Notes: generated from the sequence alone by a model not told the origin. DNA of 64,000 nt from Bacteroides sp. (GCA_023665805.1 JAMPDJ010000004.1:62001-126000), one strand, 5' to 3'. Shown: positions 36,395-47,497, counted from the stretch's first letter. Numbers and translations are program-made.

Positions 36395-36509
36395 TTCTGG
36401 CCGTTTTTTCTTACCGGCATATCCAGCCTTTTCCGAACTACGATGCCGCTCCGGTCCGGCATGCCGCTTCATAGTATGTCACTCCGAAAAAGCCAGTCCT
36501 CCACGCGGT

Positions 36510-37232
36510 CTAAGCAAACACCTCTCTCAAGACATCCAGGCTCTGCAACTCGCCAAATGCAGGCACGTGCAGGCGGTAATACAGCAGTATCACCTCCATC
36601 ATGCGCCGGCGGCCGGCAGTTGTCATCTTCAATTTCCGCATACGTCCGTAATCCACCCTCAGCAATAGCGGAATCCATCTCGCCTCGTCAGCCGCCAGAT
36701 ACTGGCCGTGCCCCGGCATCAAGGTCGCATAGCACGCCCCTCTCAAATCATAGACCTTGTGGCGTGCATAGCCGTCCACCCCCGGTAAGATGCCAAGAAA
36801 ACGGGTCAGCCTCAACATGAGCTGCAGATGGAAGTCCGCAATGCCCTCGTCCGCCTCGTCGAACCAACGTAACGAGTTCTCCAAAAAGGCAAACAGCGCG
36901 ACATTCTCGCCCTCTCCTCTAAGACTGTGAAAAAGAAAATCTCCAATAAACATGGATATGGCCGCCTTCATCGGATGATAAGGCAAGCCTTGCCAAGGAC
37001 AAGACAGAGAAGCCTCCTTTATCGTCTGCATGTCCCGGGACGGACGGCATTCCATTGTCACGTCCACCAGATTCAGCATCTGCCACAATGCAGTCCTGCC
37101 ACCTGACTTGCGCCCACGTGCCACCCTGACCATACAGGTGACCATGCCGCGGCTCTCGGTAAACAACGAGACCACCAGCCTGTTGTCGCCATAGTGTATA
37201 ATTCTCAATACCAAAGCCCGGGTCGTGCACAT
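36510..37232 (-). CDS. recO: DNA repair protein RecO
   Basis: A 240-residue RecO: N-terminal OB-fold (TRALVLRIIHYGDNRLVVSLFTESRGMVTCMVRVARG) and a helical C-terminal domain. The Cys4 zinc site found in some RecO proteins is missing, which is common in Bacteroidetes. RecO anneals SSB-coated DNA and loads RecA with RecR. It is convergent with ftsZ and divergent from the tRNA-Glu/rpsT unit. A near-consensus -7 box (TATATTCG on the minus strand, 37263-37256) lies 24 bp upstream. Confidence 0.92.
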   Translation of the reverse strand: MCTTRALVLRIIHYGDNRLVVSLFTESRGMVTCMVRVARGRKSGGRTALWQMLNLVDVTMECRPSRDMQTIKEASLSCPWQGLPYHPMKAAISMFIGDFLFHSLRGEGENVALFAFLENSLRWFDEADEGIADFHLQLMLRLTRFLGILPGVDGYARHKVYDLRGACYATLMPGHGQYLAADEARWIPLLLRVDYGRMRKLKMTTAGRRRMMEVILLYYRLHVPAFGELQSLDVLREVFA

Positions 37233-37335
37233 GTCTTTACATCAAAAAAACGATGCGAATATAGAAGATTTACCACAAAACATGCCGATTATTAGCAAAA
37301 AAGACATGCCGATATGATTTTTTCCTCTAAATTGT

Positions 37336-37366
37336 TTTGTCAATTCAAAGAAACAGCGTACCTTTG
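37336..37366 (+). promoter_or_regulatory. Bacteroidetes promoter for tRNA-Glu and rpsT
   Basis: TTTG (37336-37339), 19 bp, TACCTTTG (37359-37366): a complete match to the -33/-7 consensus. It lies about 60 bp before the tRNA; no other promoter is seen before rpsT. Confidence 0.82.
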
Positions 37367-37403
37367 CATCCGCGAAAACGACACAACGCCGTCTAATCGC
37401 ACA

Positions 37404-37420
37404 GGAGCACACAGTGCTCC
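37404..37420 (+). other. hairpin in the leader just before tRNA-Glu
   Basis: GGAGCAC (37404-37410), loop ACA, GTGCTCC (37414-37420) form a perfect 7-bp stem, ending 7 bases before the tRNA 5' end. It could guide 5' processing or act in the leader; no T-run follows, so it is not a terminator. Confidence 0.6.
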
Positions 37421-37427
37421 GAGGCAA

Positions 37428-37499
37428 GGTCCCTTCGTCTATCGGTTAGGACGAGAGATTTTCATTCTCTAAAGAGGAGTTCGACTCTCCTAGGGACTA
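37428..37499 (+). tRNA. tRNA-Glu (anticodon TTC)
   Basis: A 72-nt cloverleaf without encoded CCA. Acceptor GGTCCCT pairs with AGGGACT (one G-U at the first pair), the anticodon stem AGAGA/TCTCT closes loop TTTTCAT with anticodon TTC at 37461-37463, and the T arm is GAGGA-GTTCGAC-like. It lies 29 bp before rpsT, with no terminator between. Confidence 0.95.
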
Positions 37500-37528
37500 C
37501 ATAATCACAAGAAACAGACTAAATCGAC

Positions 37529-39959
<2,431 letters not shown>

Positions 39960-40003
39960 AGAGCTACCCTACAGGACAAACATCCCACAACATTAAGACA
40001 AAT

Positions 40004-40051
40004 GCCACGGTGGGCAGGAAAGTCACATTTCGCTTTCCTGCCCACCGTGGC
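40004..40051. terminator. 19-bp perfect hairpin terminator between gyrB and the DUF5009-type gene
   Basis: Arms 40004-40022 and 40033-40051 are perfectly complementary (GCCACGGTGGGCAGGAAAG and its complement) with a 10-base loop. It lies between two converging genes and probably serves both. T-runs are weak (GTTATT on the plus side). Confidence 0.75.
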
Positions 40052-40095
40052 CGTTATTGCATGGAAACACAGGCAACGCCAATGCGCCCCTGTGC

Positions 40096-41241
40096 CTATA
40101 CCTTAAGGAAAATACGTTTTTTATACAAAAAATACAGGAATAGCCATCCCATGCCGACATAGGCCACCCAGTAACCAAGAGCATGCAGGTTTTCCGGCAA
40201 AAGGCCGACAGCACCTCCAAAGACATTGGACGTAAGCTTATGAAAGTCCACAAACTCCTGTGCCATGTATATGGTAATGGAATTCATCCCCACAACCCGG
40301 AAGAACAGTGTCCAACGGCGCCATTGCAACACGTCCACCACCCAGTAGAGTACGGCGAACAGCATCATGGACAACCCGCCTGCCACGCACACGAAAGTGC
40401 TGCTCCACAGGCTTTTATTCACAGGCAGCACACCATTGCAAGACCATCCCAAAGCAAACAGGGCCATTCCGCACACTAACATCGCACCGGCCTTGTAATG
40501 TCCGCCCATGCGGGACGCACGGACAAAATCGCCTGTGAATATGCCCGACATGGCAGTGACAATGGCAGGAAGAACGGACAACAACCCTTCGGGGTCAAAG
40601 ATGCCCTGGTGCAACCTGCCTGGCATAACCATACGATCCACATATCCGACTATATTGCCCTGCATGGACAAGGATGCTGCCTCGGGATAGTCAGGTGCCG
40701 ATGTCCACAACAGCAATGCCCCGTAGCCCAGCAGTATGCCTGCGGCCACGGATATGCAATATCTGCGCGGTACCCATATATACAGCAGGGAGGCTAACAT
40801 CCACGCCGAACCTATACGTCCCAGCACGCTGAGATACCTAACATTGGCCCAGTCCAAAGACAACAAGCCATTGTAAACGGCACCCAGCAAAATGAGCAGC
40901 AGGCCACGACGCACCACCTTCAGCGAGATGTCCCTCCGGTCCGCCCCGCGAGACAGGCTCTTGGCCATGGAAAAAGGAAAGGAGATGCCAGCTATGAAGA
41001 GAAAAAGCGGGAAGATGAGGTCGTACAAGGCAAAACCGTCCCATGGCACATGATGCATCTCTCCGGCAAAGGTTTCAAACGGAGTGTCCGGAAACAATCG
41101 CCCAAGGCATACGAATATCATCTCAGCACCCATTATAAACAGCATGTCCATGCCTCGCAAAGTGTCCAGCGACAACAAACGCCCATTGGCAGGTACAGGG
41201 GCATTAACGCATGCGCCTGTGGAAGAAATAGATGTGTTCAT
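40096..41241 (-). CDS. heparan-alpha-glucosaminide N-acetyltransferase-like membrane protein (DUF5009/NagX family)
   Basis: A 381-residue protein with about ten membrane helices. The N-terminal motif LLSLDTLRGMDMLFIMGAEMI and DLIFPLFLFIAGISFPFSM are the family signature of the HGSNAT/DUF5009/NagX group, transmembrane acetyltransferases (YeiB-like superfamily). In bacteria they are often linked to glucosamine or glycan acetylation. The next gene on the other strand is a soluble sugar O-acetyltransferase with a divergent promoter, which hints at a shared theme. Acceptor not known. A minus-strand TATCTTTG box lies at 41246-41253, almost touching the start. Confidence 0.85.
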   Translation of the reverse strand: MNTSISSTGACVNAPVPANGRLLSLDTLRGMDMLFIMGAEMIFVCLGRLFPDTPFETFAGEMHHVPWDGFALYDLIFPLFLFIAGISFPFSMAKSLSRGADRRDISLKVVRRGLLLILLGAVYNGLLSLDWANVRYLSVLGRIGSAWMLASLLYIWVPRRYCISVAAGILLGYGALLLWTSAPDYPEAASLSMQGNIVGYVDRMVMPGRLHQGIFDPEGLLSVLPAIVTAMSGIFTGDFVRASRMGGHYKAGAMLVCGMALFALGWSCNGVLPVNKSLWSSTFVCVAGGLSMMLFAVLYWVVDVLQWRRWTLFFRVVGMNSITIYMAQEFVDFHKLTSNVFGGAVGLLPENLHALGYWVAYVGMGWLFLYFLYKKRIFLKV

Positions 41242-41245
41242 GCCT

Positions 41246-41253
41246 CAAAGATA
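41246..41253 (-). promoter_or_regulatory. -7 promoter box abutting the DUF5009-type gene
   Basis: The minus strand reads TATCTTTG, 4 bp before the ATG at 41241; a TTG lies 23 bp further upstream (41279-41277), a little far. The mRNA would be leaderless or nearly so. Confidence 0.5.
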
Positions 41254-41294
41254 CTGATAATTGAGCAGTGGACATGCAATTAGGCAGCATTTTC

Positions 41295-41325
41295 TTGCCA
41301 TGGACATGAAAAAAAGTTACCTTTG
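41295..41325 (+). promoter_or_regulatory. Bacteroidetes promoter for the sugar O-acetyltransferase gene
   Basis: TTG (41295-41297), 20 bp, TACCTTTG (41318-41325), a good consensus match. The ATG at 41399 leaves a leader of about 70 nt. Confidence 0.75.
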
Positions 41326-41398
41326 CACATGCATACCTCTTCACATCCGAAATACGGACAGGGATATGCCAACGAAAACTCCATACACACCATAAAAC

Positions 41399-41977
41399 AT
41401 GAACCATCCCCCCATCCTCTCCGAGGAGTATGACAAAATGCTACACGGCGAAATCTACCAGGCCACGGAAAAGAACCTGTGCAATGAACTCAACCGAATG
41501 AAGGATCTCTGCTGGGAATACAACCGGCTGCGCCCCACAGACTTCGAGGCACGCCGCCGGATGTTGCGCGACATCCTGGGCGAATGCCACGACGACACTT
41601 TCATAGTACAACCGTTTCTGTGCGACTACGGACGTCATATCCGTGTGGGCAAGGGTTTCTTTGCCAATTTCAACCTCGTTGTGCTGGACGAGGCCCCCGT
41701 CACCTTTGGCAATGACTGTTTCGTAGGACCGAACGTAGGCATCTACACTGCATGCCACAGCACCATTCCGGCCGAACGCAACACACGCCAGGAGTGGTCC
41801 AGACCTGTTACCATAGGCGACAATTGCTGGATTGGCGGCGGAGTGACCATACTGCCGGGAGTAACCATAGGCAACAACTGCACCATAGGTGCGGGCAGCG
41901 TTGTGGTGAAGAACATACCGGACAACAGCATTGCAGCAGGCAATCCATGCCGGGTAGTGAAGACGCTGGAGGTATAG
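41399..41977 (+). CDS. sugar O-acetyltransferase (maltose/galactoside acetyltransferase type)
   Basis: A 192-residue left-handed beta-helix enzyme of the Maa/LacA/NodL group. An N-terminal Maa domain (EYDKMLHGEIYQATEKNLCNELNR...LCWEYNRLRP) precedes hexapeptide repeats (VTIGDNCWIGGGVTILPGVTIGNNCTIGAGSVV). The catalytic His lies in GIYTACHSTIP. It moves acetyl from acetyl-CoA to a sugar hydroxyl; the acceptor is open. A YjbR-like gene follows after 40 bp on the same strand. Confidence 0.93.
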   Translation: MNHPPILSEEYDKMLHGEIYQATEKNLCNELNRMKDLCWEYNRLRPTDFEARRRMLRDILGECHDDTFIVQPFLCDYGRHIRVGKGFFANFNLVVLDEAPVTFGNDCFVGPNVGIYTACHSTIPAERNTRQEWSRPVTIGDNCWIGGGVTILPGVTIGNNCTIGAGSVVVKNIPDNSIAAGNPCRVVKTLEV

Positions 41978-42017
41978 GCTGCATGGTATTTACGGACATT
42001 CCTTATTCTATATATAC

Positions 42018-42413
42018 ATGGACATCGAATCAATCAGAGAACACTGCCTGTCCCTTCCACTGGTCACCGAGGACTTTCCTTTTGACGAGGAGGTGCTGGC
42101 ATTCCGTGTGGGCGGCAAGATCTTTGCCATGCTCAATCTGGCTAATACCGAATGGTTTGTACTCAAATGCGACCCGGACATGGCCTTGGAACTGCGCGAA
42201 CGATACACCGAGATTACTCCGGCATGGCACATGAACAAAAGGCACTGGAACCAAATCAACCTCTACGGCACACTGCCCCAAGGCCTGATATATGATCTCG
42301 TGGCACACAGCTATTCCCTCGTTGCAGCCAAGTTGCCCAAAGCCTTCCGCATGGAAAATCCACAGACAACGGAAGTACTGCCAGAAGAAGGCTTTCTCTA
42401 TATCAACCAATAG
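42018..42413 (+). CDS. MmcQ/YjbR family protein
   Basis: A 131-residue protein with the MmcQ/YjbR CyaY-like fold. Family features: N-terminal REHCLSLPLVTEDFPFDEEVLAFRVGGKIFAML, then FVLKCDPDMALELRERY, WHMNKRHWNQINLYG and YDLVAHSYSLVAAKLPKAFR. Members have been proposed as DNA-binding proteins but no function is established. The start is preceded by CTATATATAC rather than a Shine-Dalgarno. It lies between the sugar acetyltransferase and the esterase. Confidence 0.92.
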   Translation: MDIESIREHCLSLPLVTEDFPFDEEVLAFRVGGKIFAMLNLANTEWFVLKCDPDMALELRERYTEITPAWHMNKRHWNQINLYGTLPQGLIYDLVAHSYSLVAAKLPKAFRMENPQTTEVLPEEGFLYINQ

Positions 42414-42493
42414 CGGCAAGTAACGACAAGCCGGCGATAAAACCGCGTCAAGCATTGACATTCAAACAAATCCAAACCACAAGCATAACGACA

Positions 42494-44575
42494 ATGAACA
42501 AAATTACCAGGATTTTCCTTTTGCTGTGCGTATTGGCGATGTACGGCATTGCAGGATTCGCCCAAAAGAAGGTACGCGTAGCCTGCGTTGGAAACAGCAT
42601 CACCTACGGGTATCTGCTGCCAGACAGGGAAACCAACGCCTACCCTTTCAGACTGCAGAAAATGCTGGGCGACGGATATGAGGTGGGCAACTTCGGCAAG
42701 TCCGGAGCCACGCTGCTCAACCACGGTCACCGTCCCTACACGCAGCAGCAGGAGTATCGCGATGCCTTGGAATTTGCCGGAGACATCGTAGTCATCCACT
42801 TGGGCATAAACGACACCGACCCCCGCAACTGGCCCAATTACCAAGACGAGTTCATAGGAGATTATCGTGCACTGATACAGTCTTTCCGCAAGGCAAACCC
42901 GGCGGCACGCATTATCATCGCACGCATGACTCCCCTATCCCACAGGCATCCGCGATTCGAATCCGGCACACGCGACTGGCACGACCAGATACAGGAGGCC
43001 ATAAGTCATGTTGCACGTGCCGAGGGCGTGCAACTGATAAACTTCTACGAGCCGTTGCTACCCTACCCCTATCTTCTGCACGATGCCATACATCCCGACA
43101 CGGAGGGAGCCGAGATGCTGGCATCCATCGTCTACCGTGGCATCACAGGCGACTATGGCGGACTGAAGATGTCGCCTCTCTACACCGACAACATGGTGCT
43201 GCAGCACGGACGCGAACTGCAAATCCAAGGCATGGCGGATGCCGGCCAACGAGTGACGCTGTCCATTGCCGGACAGAAGCGCAAGGCCATAGCCGACGGT
43301 GACGGTCACTGGCATGTGACACTTCGCCCGCTGAAAGCCGGAGGGCCCTATACCATGACGGTGGCAACGGACAAGCGCGAACTGACGTATCGCAACGTCA
43401 TGGCCGGCGAGGTGTGGCTATGCTCAGGGCAGTCCAACATGGAATTCAGACTCAGTCAGGCCGCCACTGCTGGGAGGGACATCCCTAAGGCAGGATGCAG
43501 CGACATCCGCCTGTTCGACATGAAAGCGCGCTGGCGCACGGATGCGGTGGAATGGGCGGAAACGACTCTTGACTCTCTCAATCATCTGCAGTATTTCCGT
43601 GAAACAGCATGGCAGGAGTGCACTCCTGCCACGGCTCAGCACTTTTCTGCCGTGGCATACTACTTCGGCCGCATGCTGCAAGACAGTCTGCACGTGCCCG
43701 TAGGACTGATATGCAATGCCGTGGGCGGATCTCCTGCCGAATCGTGGATACCGCGCCGCACACTGGAACACGACTTCCCGGCCATTCTGAGGAACTGGAC
43801 TGCCAACGACTTCATACAGCCTTGGGTACGCGAACGTGCAGCCCAAAACGTACGCAAGTCCAGCAACAAGTTCCAGCGCCACCCCTACGAACCATGCTAC
43901 CTCTTCGAGTCCGGCATCCTGCCATTGCAACACTTCCCAATACGTGGCGTGATATGGTATCAGGGCGAGTCCAATGCACACAACATAGAGGCTCACGAAC
44001 GCCTTTTCACACTCCTTGTCCAAGGATGGAGGCAATACTGGAACGATGACACGCTGCCGTTCTACTACGTACAGCTTTCCAGCCTCAATCGTCCGTCCTG
44101 GCCTCTGTTCCGCGACAGCCAGCGTCGTCTTCTTTCATCAATCCAGGCCACAGGAATGGCGGTAAGTTCCGATGTGGGCAATCCGTCGGACGTACATCCA
44201 ACACACAAAGAGGAGGTGGGAAAACGCCTGGCGCGCCTTGCCCTCCACGGCACATACGGCATGGAACATGTCGTGCCATCCGGTCCGCTTTTCCGCACTG
44301 CGGACTTCCGCAACGGTTCGGCCTATGTACGATTCGATCACGCCGAAGGCCTGCGTCCGGCAAGCACAGGGGATTCACTCCTCACTTTCGAACTTGCCGG
44401 CGAGGACCACATATTTTACCCCGCGCAAGCCGAAATACAAGGCCAGACCGTCAAGGTACATTCTACACGAGTCCCCCTCCCATGTATCGTCCGCTATGGA
44501 TGGCAACCCTATACCCGCGCCAATCTCGTGAACGGCGAGGGACTGCCGGCCTCCACCTTCCGTTCGGATTATTGA
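42494..44575 (+). CDS. exported two-domain esterase: SGNH/GDSL hydrolase plus sialate O-acetylesterase
   Basis: A 693-residue protein with a signal peptide (MNKITRIFLLLCVLAMYGIAGFAQ) and two hydrolase modules. Residues about 28-225 form an SGNH/GDSL domain: nucleophile block VACVGNSITYG (Ser35), GINDTD and the late DAIHPDTEG (Asp/His). From about 235 a sialate 9-O-acetylesterase domain has GEVWLCSGQSNMEF (Ser nucleophile), GVIWYQGESNAHN and SDVHPTHKEEVGKRLA. The start at 42494 is chosen because the signal peptide begins there. Likely role: removing acetyl groups from host or dietary glycans in the periplasm. Confidence 0.88.
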   Translation: MNKITRIFLLLCVLAMYGIAGFAQKKVRVACVGNSITYGYLLPDRETNAYPFRLQKMLGDGYEVGNFGKSGATLLNHGHRPYTQQQEYRDALEFAGDIVVIHLGINDTDPRNWPNYQDEFIGDYRALIQSFRKANPAARIIIARMTPLSHRHPRFESGTRDWHDQIQEAISHVARAEGVQLINFYEPLLPYPYLLHDAIHPDTEGAEMLASIVYRGITGDYGGLKMSPLYTDNMVLQHGRELQIQGMADAGQRVTLSIAGQKRKAIADGDGHWHVTLRPLKAGGPYTMTVATDKRELTYRNVMAGEVWLCSGQSNMEFRLSQAATAGRDIPKAGCSDIRLFDMKARWRTDAVEWAETTLDSLNHLQYFRETAWQECTPATAQHFSAVAYYFGRMLQDSLHVPVGLICNAVGGSPAESWIPRRTLEHDFPAILRNWTANDFIQPWVRERAAQNVRKSSNKFQRHPYEPCYLFESGILPLQHFPIRGVIWYQGESNAHNIEAHERLFTLLVQGWRQYWNDDTLPFYYVQLSSLNRPSWPLFRDSQRRLLSSIQATGMAVSSDVGNPSDVHPTHKEEVGKRLARLALHGTYGMEHVVPSGPLFRTADFRNGSAYVRFDHAEGLRPASTGDSLLTFELAGEDHIFYPAQAEIQGQTVKVHSTRVPLPCIVRYGWQPYTRANLVNGEGLPASTFRSDY

Positions 44576-44590
44576 GCCTGAACGCAAAAA

Positions 44591-44629
44591 GAGCCGTATC
44601 GTTACTCTAACTCAGAGTAGATACGGCTC
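44591..44629. terminator. bidirectional hairpin terminator between the esterase and the nucleotide-sugar enzyme gene
   Basis: GAGCCGTATC (44591-44600) pairs with GATACGGCTC (44620-44629), with an inner TACTCT/AGAGTA stem. AAAAA precedes it and TTATATTT follows, so either strand could terminate here. Confidence 0.8.
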
Positions 44630-44764
44630 CTTATATTTATGATGCGCGGTAAAACATAGTGTCCGACAACCCTCTGGCTCCTAAGAATACCTATTTGCCA
44701 TCAAGCAGGCAAACATGATCAGACCGAAACATGTACCGCACTGCAGGCGTACGAATACGGCTGC

Positions 44765-46687
44765 TTATTTGTCCAACACCTCGTACTTGCTATGCTTTGA
44801 CTTGAACTCAGGCACAATATCCTTCATCTTCTTGACGATAGCCATGTCGTCATGTCCGTAGGAGAGTTCCAGAAGTTCATCCTCGTTGCGCTTGGCTGTC
44901 TCGTAATCGTTTTCGCGTACACTGGCAATCATTATCTTCGGGTGATGCGTGGGCTTGGTACCTTCGGCATCATTGAGAACCTCCTCGTAGAGTTTCTCTC
45001 CATCACGCAATCCGGTGAACTTGATCTCGACGTTCTTGACTCCTGACAGCGAAATCATGCGTCTGGCCAAATCCACTATCTTCACCGGCTTGCCCATGTC
45101 AAAGACGAAAATCTCACCGCCATGGCCCATAGTGCCGGCCTCGAGAACAAGCTTGCATGCCTCGGGAATGAGCATGAAGAAGCGTATGATGTCGGGATGA
45201 GTGACAGTGATTGGACCGCCCTTTTTTATTTGTTCCTTGAAAAGCGGAATGACGGAACCGTTGGAACCTAAGACGTTGCCGAAACGTGTAGTCACGAACT
45301 GAGTATTGCCCTTGACCTTGCCCTCCACGATTGCCTTGTTCAACGACTGACAATATATCTCGCAGATGCGCTTGCTGCAGCCCATGACATTGGTGGGATT
45401 TACAGCCTTGTCGGTGGAAATCATCACAAACTTCATGGTGCCGTACTTCACGGCCAAGTCGGCAATGACGCGTGTACCGTTGATATTGTTGCGGACAGCC
45501 TGCGCGGGATTGTCCTCCATCATAGGCACATGCTTGTAGGCAGCTGCATGGAAGACATACTCGGGACGATGCTCGGAAAAAAGTTTCTCCATATGTACCT
45601 TGTCGGTGATGCTGGTCACCACGGTCACATTCTTCACATCGGGGAACGATCTGAGCATCATCAGGCGAATGTCGTGCATAGGCGTTTCCGCCTGGTCTAT
45701 GAGAACCATCTCTGCCGGCTTGTAGAGAGCAATCTGACGCACCATCTCCGAACCTATGGAGCCAGCCGCACCCGTTACCAACACACGTTTGCCTGTAAGC
45801 ATGGCTCCGATAACGTCCATGTTGACCTCAATCTTCTCGCGAGGAAGGAGGTCTTCGATTTCAACCTCGCGCAGTTGTTGATGGGACAATTCACTCTTGC
45901 CATCCCATTCCTCGGCACCAATGGGGAACATCATAATCTTGATATTGGCCGCAATCAAGGCGTCTATCAACGTGGTACGTGTCACGAAATGTTCCGTCTG
46001 CAACGGCGAGACCAGCAGGGTGGTCACCCTATACTTCTTCATGACATTCACCACCGAGTCATCATCGTAATGCACCTGCTCGCCCAAAAGCCAGGAGCCC
46101 TTGAGTGACTTGTCCGTGGAGATGAAACCGCGCAGACGGTAGCGTTGCGGCACTTCGTTGCGGATACTCTTGGCCAGAGACATGCCTCCGCTCATGCATC
46201 CATAGATAAACACCTTCTGGATGCTGCTGTCGCCACGATAGCAGTCGTGCATGGACTTGACCACCACGCGTAGGCACCACATAGCCATTGTGGCAACAAT
46301 AAAGAGCAGTATGACGCTTTCAAAACGCAGGATATGCATATAAGGAAGCAATCCGGTGTGTACCTGCACCTGATGCAGGATGCAGACGCCCATGCTGGCA
46401 GCTGCTGTGGAATAGGCCACATAATGGAGGTCTACGAAACTTGAATAGCGTATCACGCCATGGAAAGTGTGAAACACCATGAAAGAGAGCACATACACCG
46501 CAAGACACATGAGCAAGCCGAGTGACACTCTGCCAAGGTTCTGTGTCAATTCCGCCCCGCCATGGAGGAGGTAATAGACAAAAAATCCCGAAGCGAATAC
46601 AATCGCGCTGTCCATAACCAGTATGCACCAATACGGTAACGCCTTGCGGGAAAAATACCAATTACTGACTTTTTGTAGAATGTTCAT
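44765..46687 (-). CDS. membrane nucleotide-sugar dehydratase/epimerase (CapD/WbpM/FlaA1 family)
   Basis: A 640-residue protein: four or five N-terminal membrane helices (about residues 15-130), a CoA-binding-like Rossmann region (VFIYGCMSGGMSLAKSI), then an SDR domain with VTGAAGSIGSEMVRQI (about 300-315), VFHAAAYKHVPMMEDNP and MISTDKAVNPTNVMG in the catalytic region. Family members are UDP-GlcNAc 4,6-dehydratases used for capsule and O-antigen sugars. No other glycan genes adjoin, so the product is not defined. A promoter box lies 113 bp upstream (46801-46808). Confidence 0.92.
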   Translation of the reverse strand: MNILQKVSNWYFSRKALPYWCILVMDSAIVFASGFFVYYLLHGGAELTQNLGRVSLGLLMCLAVYVLSFMVFHTFHGVIRYSSFVDLHYVAYSTAAASMGVCILHQVQVHTGLLPYMHILRFESVILLFIVATMAMWCLRVVVKSMHDCYRGDSSIQKVFIYGCMSGGMSLAKSIRNEVPQRYRLRGFISTDKSLKGSWLLGEQVHYDDDSVVNVMKKYRVTTLLVSPLQTEHFVTRTTLIDALIAANIKIMMFPIGAEEWDGKSELSHQQLREVEIEDLLPREKIEVNMDVIGAMLTGKRVLVTGAAGSIGSEMVRQIALYKPAEMVLIDQAETPMHDIRLMMLRSFPDVKNVTVVTSITDKVHMEKLFSEHRPEYVFHAAAYKHVPMMEDNPAQAVRNNINGTRVIADLAVKYGTMKFVMISTDKAVNPTNVMGCSKRICEIYCQSLNKAIVEGKVKGNTQFVTTRFGNVLGSNGSVIPLFKEQIKKGGPITVTHPDIIRFFMLIPEACKLVLEAGTMGHGGEIFVFDMGKPVKIVDLARRMISLSGVKNVEIKFTGLRDGEKLYEEVLNDAEGTKPTHHPKIMIASVRENDYETAKRNEDELLELSYGHDDMAIVKKMKDIVPEFKSKHSKYEVLDK

Positions 46688-46800
46688 ATCTTATTTTGAT
46701 GTATAAATGAGACAAATATATCTGTCAATGCATAGTTTGGAATTGCCACGCCACATATCATAGCTACACACGCATAATGCCATAAGCAATATGGCAAGTG

Positions 46801-46833
46801 CAAAGATAGCAATTATTTATTAAACATTAGCAA
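46801..46833 (-). promoter_or_regulatory. candidate promoter for the nucleotide-sugar enzyme gene
   Basis: The minus strand reads TTG (46833-46831), 22 bp, TATCTTTG (46808-46801). A second, less supported TATATTTG box lies at 46713-46720, nearer the start at 46687. Confidence 0.5.
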
Positions 46834-46925
46834 CATATTCAATTTTATTGAGAAATGGGAAAAGGACCAGCCACAACACATAACATTCTCATTGACAATA
46901 GCTTACCTCTACACTACAGCAAATA

Positions 46926-46935
46926 GGGGGGGGGG
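46926..46935 (+). repeat. G10 homopolymer tract
   Basis: Ten consecutive G residues lie in an AT-rich intergenic stretch about 240 bp upstream of the nucleotide-sugar enzyme start. Such tracts vary in length by slippage; here it would alter promoter spacing, not a reading frame, if it matters at all. Confidence 0.9.
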
Positions 46936-47260
46936 TATGTATCGTGCTGATATTCAACTAATTGCGTATTCAGTATATAAATAACCGCATCCGCTTCCAC
47001 AAGGCATTTCACAAGGACTCCATGCCTTGTATACATGATAATTATTTGTTATTTCCCTATCAACAACATTCCAAGACACGCCCCCACCATATCTTCTGCA
47101 CGAACTTGAAAAGGTTCGGGAACACACCTAAATATATATAACAGACACCATGCTTAGACATGGAGAAAGCCGTATAGATTCAAAATCAATTGAGACTGTC
47201 ATCATAGAGACGAGTAAGTATCTCTATCTTCATGCGAAGTTCAAATCTTTTGTTTAATAA

Positions 47261-47300
47261 CAAAAATCAGCGACTTACATTCGTCCGTAAATCGCTGATT
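47261..47300 (-). terminator. rho-independent terminator of tRNA-Met
   Basis: On the minus strand AATCAGCGA and TCGCTGATT arms (47300-47292 with 47273-47265), extended by a TTAC/GTAA inner stem, are followed by TTTTTG. It lies 8 bp past the tRNA 3' end. Confidence 0.85.
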
Positions 47301-47307
47301 AGTAATG

Positions 47308-47381
47308 TGGACCAGATAGGGCTTGAACCTATGACCTCCAGATTATGAGTCTGTTGCTCTAACCAACTGAGCTACAAGTCC
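47308..47381 (-). tRNA. tRNA-Met (anticodon CAT)
   Basis: A 74-nt cloverleaf on the minus strand without encoded CCA: D arm GTAGCTCAGTTGGTTAGAGC, anticodon loop CTCATAA (CAT), T arm ATAGG-TTCAAGC-CCTAT. The D arm looks like elongator tRNA-Met, although a tRNA-Ile with modified CAT cannot be excluded. Two non-pairs are seen: position 6:67 of the acceptor (T-T) and 27:43 of the anticodon stem (A-G). Promoter (47439-47468) and terminator are both excellent, so it is likely active. Confidence 0.88.
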
Positions 47382-47438
47382 GATGAAGAGATATGCCAAG
47401 ATGCCAATCAGGTGACCACCTTGACGCTCTTGCGAGTG

Positions 47439-47468
47439 CAAAGGTATAACATTTTTTCGATACCGCAA
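47439..47468 (-). promoter_or_regulatory. Bacteroidetes promoter for tRNA-Met
   Basis: On the minus strand TTG (47468-47466), 19 bp, TACCTTTG (47446-47439), a full consensus match about 58 bp before the tRNA 5' end. It is divergent from the ribF promoter. Confidence 0.8.
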
Positions 47469-47489
47469 GCATTATTAGGGATTTTTTTG

Positions 47490-47497
47490 TACCTTCG
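47490..47497 (+). promoter_or_regulatory. near-consensus -7 box abutting ribF
   Basis: TACCTTCG differs from TAnnTTTG at one base and ends 4 bp before the ribF ATG (47502), which would place the transcript start at or next to the start codon. The -33 element is not evident. No FMN riboswitch leader fits in this space. Confidence 0.5.

Larger units (their letters stand above)
46688..47307. other. 620-bp gene-free interval upstream of the nucleotide-sugar enzyme gene
   Basis: No reading frame with family features is seen. The AT-rich interval contains two minus-strand -7-like boxes (46713-46720 and 46801-46808), a G10 homopolymer (46926-46935), a 9-bp perfect inverted repeat ACAAGGCAT/ATGCCTTGT (46999-47007 and 47022-47030) and a terminator for tRNA-Met (47261-47300). 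A small untranslated RNA or a decayed gene could sit in 46940-47250, but nothing in the sequence proves it. Confidence 0.6.
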
